A DNA stretch of 64,000 bases from contig NZ_LT635837.1 in assembly GCF_900128475.1 (NCBI RefSeq), positions 259,328-323,327 on the forward strand, in the 5' to 3' direction. This DNA is from Mediterranea massiliensis (lineage in GTDB: Bacteria > Bacteroidota > Bacteroidia > Bacteroidales > Bacteroidaceae). A program made the position numbers and the translations under genes. This document shows positions 1-7,011 of the stretch, in pieces; the stretch's first letter is position 1, and the number at the start of each line of letters is the position of its first letter. The notes beneath the pieces were generated by a model. That model was not told the origin of the DNA, ran no database searches, and was given only the letters and a program-made list of their open reading frames with translations.

Positions 1-630
1 CTGCGTCTGAAGGAGGCCGGATTCGATGACATCGTCATCAACATCCATCACTTCGGAGAACAGATACTCGACTTCCTGAAAGCGAACGGCAACTTCGGCG
101 TCCGCATCCGCATCAGCGACGAGCGGGGCGAGCTGCTCGACACGGGCGGAGGCATCCTGAAAGCCCGCCCCCTGCTGGACGACGGCGAGCCCTTCCTCAT
201 CCACAACGCCGACATCCTGACGCACATCGACCTGGCCGCCTTCTACCGCCACCACATGGAGAGCGGAGCCAACGCCACCCTGCTGACCAACCACCGGCAG
301 ACAGCCCGCTACCTGCTGGCCGACAACGGCAACCGCCTGTGCGGGTGGGTGAACAAGTCGACCGGCGAGACACTGCCCCCCGGCACCCCCTACGAAGAAG
401 GCCGCTACAACGAACTGGCCTTCGGCTGCGTGCACGTACTCTCACCCTCGGTCTTCGGCTACATGGGCCGCGGACGGTGGACCGGCAAGTTCTCCATCAT
501 CCCCTTCTACATCGACATCTGCCGCCAGGCCCGCATCCAGTGCTACCCCATCGACACCGAAGGATGGTTCGACGTGGGCAAGCCCGAAACGCTGGCTCAG
601 GCCGAAGCCTACTACCGGACACACGAATAA
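1..630 (+). CDS. Nucleotidyltransferase family protein (3' part), possibly MurU-like
   Basis: The first 209 visible residues are the middle and C-terminal part of an NTP_transferase-fold sugar-phosphate nucleotidyltransferase; the start lies left of the window. Visible hallmarks are GGGILKARPLL followed by HNADILTHIDL, where the Asp of NAD is the usual metal-binding residue, and the C-terminal EGWFDVGKPETL typical of mannose-1-phosphate guanylyltransferase/MurU-like enzymes. Such proteins transfer a nucleotide to a sugar-1-phosphate in the cytosol. In Bacteroidota short members often pair with an AmgK-like kinase in muramic acid recycling; that partner would be upstream and is not seen, so MurU is only a suggestion. 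A small DUF6078-like gene follows 29 bp downstream. Confidence 0.8.
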   Translation: MRLKEAGFDDIVINIHHFGEQILDFLKANGNFGVRIRISDERGELLDTGGGILKARPLLDDGEPFLIHNADILTHIDLAAFYRHHMESGANATLLTNHRQTARYLLADNGNRLCGWVNKSTGETLPPGTPYEEGRYNELAFGCVHVLSPSVFGYMGRGRWTGKFSIIPFYIDICRQARIQCYPIDTEGWFDVGKPETLAQAEAYYRTHE

Positions 631-659
631 AAGGAAACCCCCAAAACAGAAATCATACC

Positions 660-1094
660 ATGCCAAAGAAATTCTACAAAGACATCCCTGCGGAATATCC
701 CGTATGCCAGTACGCCGACTGTCCCCGCGCGGCCACATGCCTGCACCAACTGGTGTACCAGCCCCTCGCGGAGCGCGACGCCTACCTGCGCCTCATCAAC
801 CCCGACCGATGCACGAAAAACAGTCAGTGCCCCTACTACCGCGACTCCACTCCCGTGACATACGCCCGAGGCTTTACGGGCATGCAGAAGCACATGTACC
901 CCGGCCAGTACCAAATCTTCATGTCCCTCCTCGTGCGGGAGTTCAGCCGCAACCCTTACTTTGAACGCCGCCGCGGCGAAACGGCCCTCTCGCCCAAAGA
1001 ACAGCACATCGTGCTCCAGGCCCTCCGCAAGGCAGGCGTAACAGAAGACCTGAAGTTCGACACCTATGAAGAGAACATCAACTGGTACGACTAA
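660..1094 (+). CDS. Small conserved hypothetical protein (DUF6078-like)
   Basis: A 144-residue soluble protein beginning MPKKFYKDIPAEYPVCQYAD, with ATG at 660, 29 bp after the preceding stop, so probably co-transcribed. It is rich in cysteines in its first half (CQYADCPRAATCLHQL, then DRCTKNSQCPYY). The spacing suggests a metal-bound or disulfide-poor cytosolic fold. From memory it resembles the Bacteroides DUF6078 family, whose function is unknown. There is no signal peptide or membrane segment. The C-terminus (ALSPKEQHIVLQALRKAG) looks helical. Function cannot be assigned. Confidence 0.7.
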   Translation: MPKKFYKDIPAEYPVCQYADCPRAATCLHQLVYQPLAERDAYLRLINPDRCTKNSQCPYYRDSTPVTYARGFTGMQKHMYPGQYQIFMSLLVREFSRNPYFERRRGETALSPKEQHIVLQALRKAGVTEDLKFDTYEENINWYD

Positions 1095-1129
1095 TCACAA
1101 ATGAATCCGCTTACGGATTATAGACCAAA

Positions 1130-1212
1130 CTAACAGCCGTGCCCGTCGGGACGGGTGCTACCGCCCCTTGCTGCACGGCACTCCCCGGGCGATGAGTTTT
1201 TTTGTCCTACAA
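1130..1212 (+). terminator. Nested hairpins plus T-run after the DUF6078-like gene
   Basis: Between the stop at 1094 and the next gene, GCCGTGC (1137-1143) pairs with GCACGGC (1173-1179) around an inner CCCGT-CGGG-ACGGG hairpin (1142-1155). A second possible stem CGCCC/GGGCG (about 1162-1193) precedes a run of seven T at about 1198-1204. The arrangement fits an intrinsic terminator for the upstream operon, although the two stems compete and could equally form a small structured RNA. Strand is inferred from the T-run. Confidence 0.45.
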
Positions 1213-1213
1213 A

Positions 1214-1244
1214 TTTGTTGTAAACCTTTTCAAGTATAACTTTG
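1214..1244 (+). promoter_or_regulatory. Bacteroidota promoter (TTTG-19 bp-TAACTTTG)
   Basis: TTTG at 1214-1217 and TAACTTTG at 1237-1244 are separated by 19 bp, matching the sigma-ABfr consensus (-33 TTTG, -7 TAnnTTTG). The first convincing coding start on this strand is at 1618, so the transcript would have a leader of roughly 370 nt that contains the 22-bp repeat array at 1348-1435. Confidence 0.6.
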
Positions 1245-1347
1245 CAGAAGTGACAACTTGATCGGGGTTCAAATTCAAAAAGATGTAAACCGGTCTGTAG
1301 TTTTAATCATTAACCTGCCAACTGAATTCTATACAGCTCAAAGCCTC

Positions 1348-1435
1348 AGCACTTCCGGACGTACACTCCAGTACTTCCATACAAGTACTACAATACTTCC
1401 GTACAAGTACTGGAGTAATCCCCGGGAAGTACTGA
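1348..1435. repeat. Array A: four 22-bp palindromic units
   Basis: Four adjacent 22-bp units start at 1348, 1370, 1392 and 1414. The second unit is AGTACTT-CCATAC-AAGTACT plus two spacer bases, a 20-bp imperfect palindrome. The others are degenerate copies (starts AGCACTT, AATACTT, AGTAATC). The last unit begins AGTAATCCC exactly as in the related array at 43609-43696. No unit or spacer resembles CRISPR architecture. The array sits 253 bp after one stop codon and 182 bp before the next start. Confidence 0.85.
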
Positions 1436-1617
1436 AGCCATACAACAGGAAAACATCCGCCGGCATACCCGCTACCAATTTTCGTCCCGGACTGAAGGCC
1501 GACATGAGCCACGACAGTCCAATTCCTAATTAACATTAAAAACCGTCGACTGACTCGAACATTTGCCCGCTTCCCGTTTGTTTCAGCGCATAAATATACA
1601 CCAACGAACCAAGACCT

Positions 1618-3291
1618 ATGAACAAGGCTTTCTACCTGACCACATTTTGGAGCATCTGGCTGCTGAGCTTCTTCATGACTTCGTGCGACGAAGCACTACC
1701 GGAAACCGAGTCTATGCCGGCTGCCGGCAACCGTGTGGAATGGGACCTGTCCCTTCCTTCCACGCGGGCTACCTTCCAGACAGACGGAAGCGGCCGTTTT
1801 GAAGAAGGAGACACCCTCGTGGTCTACGCACAGAATCTGGACAATGGACAAACGCGGCACTTCACCCTCCACCTTCAGGACGGACAATGGAAACCCGAGC
1901 TGTACTGGAGCGAGATAGGCCGGGAGGTGCAGTTCACGGCCTGGCACGTAGCCGGAGCATACCGCCTGCACCAAGCCATCCAGACCTCACAGGAATACAT
2001 CCACACCCTCGCCACAGAACAACAGGAAGAAGGCTACAGACATTCGGACCTGCTGATGGCCCAGACACGCGTCACGGCCGGACAGCGGGTGCAGCTCCGC
2101 TTCGAGCACGCCCTGAACCGCCTCCGCCTACAGCTCGAAAGCAAAGACGCGTCTTATACTCCCGAACAGCTGCAACAGGCAGAAGTGCAGGTCTATACCC
2201 CCTGCCGCCTGCCTTTCGACCTGACGGACGGCACGCTCCACGAACCGTCGGCCTACCAATGGGTCAGCCCGCTGAAATTGCAGGACGGCACATGGGCAGC
2301 CCTACTCTGCCCACAGGCGACCCAACCGCTGAAAGCCGAAGGATGGATACGCCTCCGCATCGACGGCAAGGAAACCGTCCTGCCCGTCCCCCAAACGATG
2401 GACGGCAAGCCCTTCGAGCGACTGGAGGCCGGCAAGGAAATCACCTACCGCATCCACGTACAGAAAGGCGTCACTCCCGATGATTTTGCCGCCACGACCC
2501 GATGGGTGTACGGCGTCAAGGAACCTCTGCCCGAACAATGGAACGCCGACCACACGCAGCTGAAGTGGACAGAAGGATGCGGATGGTTCGACTGCAACAA
2601 GACCAACCCCTCGGGCATCACGGCCGGAAGCGACGGGCTGATGTGCTGGGCGGCCGCCACCTCCAACCTCCTACACTGGTGGCTGAAACAGAACGAAGAG
2701 ACCGAAGCCGTCAAAGCCTATACCGGCCCTGCAGCCATACCGACCGACATGCTGCACAGCGAAATCTTCCAGCTGTACAAGGACCATTTCCCCAATGCAG
2801 GCAACTATCCGCTGAAAGCCATCAACTGGTTCTTCAACGGTGTCTTCCACAATCGGATATATGATACCGATCCCGTTGACCCTGCCGCAGGTTTCTTCCG
2901 TACCCAATTGGGCACCCGGACTTTGGGAAAAGAATACATAGGCAACGAACTGGCATGCGACCGCTTCAATGCCATCATCAAGCAGGCTCTGACGTCCCGG
3001 CAGGGTATATTGTTCATTATCAATCAGGGGAAAAACTGGTCGACACATGCCGTCACGCTGTGGGGAGTCCGCTTCGACGACGAAGGCCTGATAGATACCC
3101 TCTATATGGTAGACAACAACGACGGCCGCAGCGACACCCGCGGCACTATCCGGGTGATGGGTGTACAATACCGCCCGTACTCCAGCTCGAATCCCGAACT
3201 GTATCCGTATGTTCCCAACAGCCTCGGCGACTTTACCATCCGCATCGAGTCGCTCTGCACCCTCAGTCTGGGAAGGGAATGGATCAACTAA
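1618..3291 (+). CDS. Lipoprotein with fimbrillin-like region and IdeS/Mac-type cysteine protease domain
   Basis: 557 residues. A signal peptide ends in a lipobox-like SFFMTSCDE (Cys at about residue 22), predicting a lipid-anchored, possibly surface-exposed protein. Residues about 40-285 resemble fimbrillin/Mfa-like beta domains of Bacteroidales. Residues about 310-550 carry the hallmarks of the IdeS/Mac (C66) peptidase family: GCGWFDCNKTNP, then GSDGLMCWAAATSNLLHWW with nucleophile Cys343, STHAVTLWG with His477, and MVDNNDG with Asp499. The His-to-Asp distance of 22 matches streptococcal IdeS (H262, D284). IdeS cleaves the IgG hinge; the substrate here is unknown. The ATG at 1618 directly precedes the signal peptide. 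It appears monocistronic. Confidence 0.8.
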   Translation: MNKAFYLTTFWSIWLLSFFMTSCDEALPETESMPAAGNRVEWDLSLPSTRATFQTDGSGRFEEGDTLVVYAQNLDNGQTRHFTLHLQDGQWKPELYWSEIGREVQFTAWHVAGAYRLHQAIQTSQEYIHTLATEQQEEGYRHSDLLMAQTRVTAGQRVQLRFEHALNRLRLQLESKDASYTPEQLQQAEVQVYTPCRLPFDLTDGTLHEPSAYQWVSPLKLQDGTWAALLCPQATQPLKAEGWIRLRIDGKETVLPVPQTMDGKPFERLEAGKEITYRIHVQKGVTPDDFAATTRWVYGVKEPLPEQWNADHTQLKWTEGCGWFDCNKTNPSGITAGSDGLMCWAAATSNLLHWWLKQNEETEAVKAYTGPAAIPTDMLHSEIFQLYKDHFPNAGNYPLKAINWFFNGVFHNRIYDTDPVDPAAGFFRTQLGTRTLGKEYIGNELACDRFNAIIKQALTSRQGILFIINQGKNWSTHAVTLWGVRFDDEGLIDTLYMVDNNDGRSDTRGTIRVMGVQYRPYSSSNPELYPYVPNSLGDFTIRIESLCTLSLGREWIN

Positions 3292-3330
3292 AAGGAAGGT
3301 ATTCACATGAAAAGATTGACGAACTTTTTA

Positions 3331-3338
3331 TACTTTTG
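3331..3338 (+). promoter_or_regulatory. -7 box TACTTTTG upstream of the LuxR-type gene
   Basis: TACTTTTG matches TAnnTTTG and lies 24 bp upstream of the ATG at 3362. No clear TTTG -33 partner is seen at the expected distance. Confidence 0.45.
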
Positions 3339-3361
3339 CAAGTCCAATCAGAAGATCAATT

Positions 3362-4126
3362 ATGCAACAAGAGGATGTCAACGACTTTTTTCGTCCTATC
3401 CATTCACAAATGGAGATTCCAGATGGTGATTATGGCAAGACTGCGATTTGCATTGCCATGGCCAATGCGTTGGCCCGCAATACGAATCACAGCCTGTATA
3501 TCATAGACTATAACCGAAAGAATTTCCTTTACGTATCGCCCAATCCGCTGTTTCTCTGCGGTCATTCACCGGAAGAAGTACAGCAGAAAGGATATGCCTT
3601 TTATTTCGAAGTCGTTCCTCCCGATGAAATAAACCGGCTGATGGAAATCAACGAAGCCGGCTTCCGCTTCTACTATGACCAGCCGGTAGAAAAAAGACTT
3701 GACTTGTCTATCGAGTATAACTTTCATATCCGCACATCAGAAAAGCATTCGCATCTTATCCACCACAAACTGACACCCGTCATGCTGAGTGAGAAAGGTG
3801 ATATTTGGCTGGCTCTCTGCACTGTTTCTTTGTCCCCAGAAAAGAAACTTGGGGAAGTCCTCATTACAGACCATACCTGTACCGACCGGCATGTCTATTC
3901 ATTCGAGGGCAGACGATGGAGAAAACAGCCCGAACTGATTCTTTCCGACCGTGAAAAAGAGATTCTCCAGCTCTCCGTCAAAGGACTGTCGAACACGGAA
4001 ATTGGAGCAACTCTCTTTATTGATGCCAATACCGTCAAGTTTCACAAGAAGAAACTATTTGAGAAGCTACACGCAGAAAATATCACTGAGGCCGTGGGTA
4101 TCGCAGCCAATCTGAGGCTGATTTAG
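3362..4126 (+). CDS. LuxR-type transcriptional regulator with PAS-like sensor region
   Basis: 254 residues. The C-terminal about 60 residues form a GerE/LuxR helix-turn-helix: LSDREKEILQLSVKGLSNTE followed by IGATLFIDANTVKFHKKKLF, with the usual SxxEIA-like and NTVKxH recognition-helix pattern. The N-terminal 185 residues have a PAS-like character (NFLYVSPNPLFLCGHSPEEV) and no receiver aspartate cluster, so this is a one-component regulator with an unknown ligand. The gene is more AT-rich than its upstream neighbour and converges with, and overlaps by 60 bp, a small minus-strand gene. It may regulate the adjacent outer-membrane receptor; that is inference from proximity. Confidence 0.8.
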   Translation: MQQEDVNDFFRPIHSQMEIPDGDYGKTAICIAMANALARNTNHSLYIIDYNRKNFLYVSPNPLFLCGHSPEEVQQKGYAFYFEVVPPDEINRLMEINEAGFRFYYDQPVEKRLDLSIEYNFHIRTSEKHSHLIHHKLTPVMLSEKGDIWLALCTVSLSPEKKLGEVLITDHTCTDRHVYSFEGRRWRKQPELILSDREKEILQLSVKGLSNTEIGATLFIDANTVKFHKKKLFEKLHAENITEAVGIAANLRLI

Positions 4127-4417
4127 GAAGACGATGTAGAACTTCGGCAAAGTAACTGCAGGTGGATGTGAGGTGACGTATTCCTCCATTTTCTTCCGTC
4201 CAAGTTCGATTACCTTCTCATCGTCACATCTGTTCATCTTTTCTTTATCAATATAGGCAATATGCCAGAAGATCAGATAACCTACAACATACCTTTCAAT
4301 GGTAACTTCTATCGGTTCGTCCGAACGCTTCATGGATTGAAGGCAGTTGTGGCCATCCTTATCGATGATGCCTACAACTGCCCATGAGAGATTTATATAA
4401 GAAATTGATGTTGTCAT
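4067..4417 (-). CDS. Small hypothetical protein downstream of the beta-barrel receptor
   Basis: 116 residues, starting 3 bp after the receptor stop codon on the same strand, as expected for a translationally coupled operon member. It has no signal peptide and a mildly hydrophobic patch (YVVGYLIFWHIAYID). No family is recognised. Its 3' end overlaps the LuxR-type gene by 60 bp in convergent orientation, which lowers confidence in the last 20 residues though not in the main body. A YdeI/DUF-like cytosolic protein is possible but unsupported. Confidence 0.5.
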   Translation of the reverse strand: MTTSISYINLSWAVVGIIDKDGHNCLQSMKRSDEPIEVTIERYVVGYLIFWHIAYIDKEKMNRCDDEKVIELGRKKMEEYVTSHPPAVTLPKFYIVFLNQPQIGCDTHGLSDIFCV

Positions 4418-4420
4418 AAA

Positions 4421-6739
4421 TTACATACGGTTTATCGCATCCTGTCCTGCTCCTGTACCTTTATACTTGCTTTTGGCTGCATTAAACTTGTAGCGGACAG
4501 TAAGGCTGAATGATCGTGTATCACTCCAAGACAAATCTTTCATCTGTGAACTCTCCATATAAAGAAGTGCTTCCTGCTTACAACCTAACAACAAATCATT
4601 GGCACGTGCTTCAATACTGAGCGCATCGTTCAAGAAGGATTTACGCAAGCCTATATTGAGTGTATATTGTGGACGTTTAAGAGTGATATTCTGGACCTGC
4701 CCACAACTTTGATAACTGAAGTCGGCTGTCAACAAGAATCCGGCAGGGAGAGTAAAAGTATTGTTTAATGAACCTATAAAGAGCGGATTGTTATAAGTCC
4801 TTTTTTGACCGGCAGCATCCAACGAAAACCACTGCTTCATCATAATTGCGCTGGCATTAAGATTCCATATACCAATAGTAGGCGAAGCTGCCAGCATTAC
4901 TGTCAGACTCGGTAAACGGTCGTGATTGACATAGTTAATCAAAGTAGTAGCCGACTGATTTTCTACCTGTGTTCCCCAATAAAGAATATAGTCTTGAACC
5001 ATTTTGTAGCTGACCATTGCCTGCAAGAACCGCCAGACACCAACAGCGGTTACATCGTGGGTGATACTTGGTTTCAGAAGTGGATTTCCCGTTTGCCATG
5101 TAAACCGATTGGCATAAGTGATATTATTTCTTAACTGGCTGTAGTTAGGCCGCTGTGTTTTTGCTGCATAGCTGACTTGGAATTGTACTTTGCCCAACTG
5201 CCCGTTCACAGATGCATTAGGAAAGACATTATCATAGACACGACTTTGTCCGGGTACAAATGTACCATTTTCAAAATAATCAAAATCTACATGCTCATAT
5301 CGCAAGCCGATGTTTGCCTGACCGAATGGTAAAGGATGGCTGTACTGTGCATATCCGGCAAGATTCTGTTCGCGAATGCGGGTATAAGTTGTAGGTACAT
5401 ATCCTTCCTGATTTACATAATCATCATGCCGGTTGGTATAGGTATATTCTCCTCCCACCGAGAAACTTCCTCCCCACAAAGGATGCGTGTATGAAGCTTT
5501 GGTAGCAGCTAGCTGATTATCCACTCTGTTGTCGGAAGTGACGGTACGGTCTTCATGGTCCTGGCTATTCTCCGTATTAAGAGTATACTGCGTGTAAGTA
5601 TTGCCGTAATAGTCGGCATCCCAGGTAAGTTCTCCTTTACCTATTTGTCCTGCATAGTAAATATTAAGCTGATGTTCCGGTTGTGATTTTGCATTGGCAA
5701 CGATGGAACTATGCAAGATATCGTAGGGCAATCCATCTGCCCAGATTTCGCTATCGAAGGCTGAATGCATATCTGTGTGCAGGACGTTGCTCAAATCATA
5801 GCGCAGACCGATGGAATGATATTCATTAAAATCATAATTGAATCCGATGCGCCCGTCTATATTGCGAGAATCGGTATTAGAGTGCTGATAATTCTTTTGT
5901 GTCCATAGGGTATCGGTAAAGGCTGTTTGCTCCAGAATATCGTTTTGCAAGGCGGTTGTCTTATCAAAACGGACCATAGCGAAAACATCAAGGCCGTTAT
6001 GCCGATAGTTTACATCGGCTTGCTCTACAAAATCTGAATTCTGGGACTGATCATAGGAACTGCGCAAACTCACTCCAAATCCATCTCCTTGTCGTTTGAC
6101 AGTACGGATACGGACAACTGCCCCTACAGTTGCATCATAACGGGCACCGGGATTGCGAACCACTTCTACACTTTTAATGTCCTCCGATGTCAGTTGGTCC
6201 AGTTCAGCGATATCACGTAATTTTCTACCGTTAATATAGATAAGCGGTGAACCCTTGCCCAACACTTCAAACCCATCAGTCTTTTTTTGTAAACCGGGTA
6301 TATGCGCCAATACATCTTCAGCAGTACCGGCTTTCGAGAGAACTGTACCCTGAACGTTGGTTTCCAAGGCATCATTCTTCATGCGTGTCACAGGAAGATT
6401 GGCTTTTACAACCACCTCACCAAGCATCTGTGCATCCGAAACGAGCTGTACAATACCGATATTGGCCGGAGATACCGGCTTACATACAGTCTTATATCCT
6501 ATAGAGGATATTTTCACTATCTGATTTTCCGATGTTGCCTCCAGTGTAAAAGATCCGTCTTCACCGCTGATAGTTCCGTTAACAAATGTCGAATCTGGCA
6601 GTGACAGCAGCACCACGTTGGCGTAAGGCAATGGCTGGCTGTTCTCGTCAATCAGCTTTCCGCTTACTGTCTGTGCAGATAAGCCCACGGGAAGCATGAT
6701 ACCAGCAAACATCCATAAAAATACTTTCATCAATCTCAT
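4421..6739 (-). CDS. Outer-membrane beta-barrel receptor with CarboxypepD_reg-like domain (TonB-receptor type)
   Basis: 772 residues from ATG at 6739 (an in-frame ATG at 6769 would only extend the leader). A signal peptide (VFLWMFAGIMLPVGLSAQ) is followed by a CarboxypepD-regulatory-like beta-sandwich (SGKLIDENSQPLPYANVVLL), a plug-like segment (LPVTRMKNDALETNV... VLAHIPGLQKK... IYINGRKL) and a long C-terminal barrel typical of the outer-membrane barrel family 3. No SusD partner is adjacent, so a polysaccharide-utilisation role is not supported. Metal, peptide or signalling ligands are possible. The coding sequence is markedly AT-richer than pflB beside it, suggesting acquisition. Confidence 0.8.
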   Translation of the reverse strand: MRLMKVFLWMFAGIMLPVGLSAQTVSGKLIDENSQPLPYANVVLLSLPDSTFVNGTISGEDGSFTLEATSENQIVKISSIGYKTVCKPVSPANIGIVQLVSDAQMLGEVVVKANLPVTRMKNDALETNVQGTVLSKAGTAEDVLAHIPGLQKKTDGFEVLGKGSPLIYINGRKLRDIAELDQLTSEDIKSVEVVRNPGARYDATVGAVVRIRTVKRQGDGFGVSLRSSYDQSQNSDFVEQADVNYRHNGLDVFAMVRFDKTTALQNDILEQTAFTDTLWTQKNYQHSNTDSRNIDGRIGFNYDFNEYHSIGLRYDLSNVLHTDMHSAFDSEIWADGLPYDILHSSIVANAKSQPEHQLNIYYAGQIGKGELTWDADYYGNTYTQYTLNTENSQDHEDRTVTSDNRVDNQLAATKASYTHPLWGGSFSVGGEYTYTNRHDDYVNQEGYVPTTYTRIREQNLAGYAQYSHPLPFGQANIGLRYEHVDFDYFENGTFVPGQSRVYDNVFPNASVNGQLGKVQFQVSYAAKTQRPNYSQLRNNITYANRFTWQTGNPLLKPSITHDVTAVGVWRFLQAMVSYKMVQDYILYWGTQVENQSATTLINYVNHDRLPSLTVMLAASPTIGIWNLNASAIMMKQWFSLDAAGQKRTYNNPLFIGSLNNTFTLPAGFLLTADFSYQSCGQVQNITLKRPQYTLNIGLRKSFLNDALSIEARANDLLLGCKQEALLYMESSQMKDLSWSDTRSFSLTVRYKFNAAKSKYKGTGAGQDAINRM

Positions 6740-6951
6740 TGTATGGTAGCTTTTTAATTTCTGCTGCAAAGTTCCATACTTCCCGCAACTCTTCCACTAC
6801 CCTGTAGAGTAGTTTTAATGACAAAAACAAAAAACGATGAGGTATCATACATATAAGAAAAGCTGTTTAATAAGATACCTACATCTTGCTATTTTATGTT
6901 GTTCAGCATAAAAACAAGCATAAATATGACAGTTATATGAAGAAAAAGGCG

Positions 6952-6959
6952 TAAATTTG
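6952..6959 (+). promoter_or_regulatory. -7 box TAAATTTG upstream of pflB
   Basis: TAAATTTG lies 52 bp upstream of the pflB ATG at 7012, within an AT-rich 272-bp divergent region shared with the receptor gene on the other strand. A -33 TTTG at the canonical distance is absent. Confidence 0.5.
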
Positions 6960-7011
6960 CGCGCTCAAAAGAATTCATTTCTTTAACCCATCAAAAAACA
7001 AATTGAATATT

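Noticed and set aside
1255..1275. Sequence GGGGTTCAAATTC as a tRNA T-arm
   Set aside because: No matching acceptor, D or anticodon arms could be found around it.
1348..1435. Arrays A-D considered as CRISPR arrays
   Set aside because: Units are adjacent 22-bp repeats without unique spacers of constant length, and no cas genes are present.
1258..1533. 91-codon frame after the promoter at 1214
   Set aside because: It runs through repeat array A and has no RBS-supported start or similarity that I recognise; the repeat explains its sequence.
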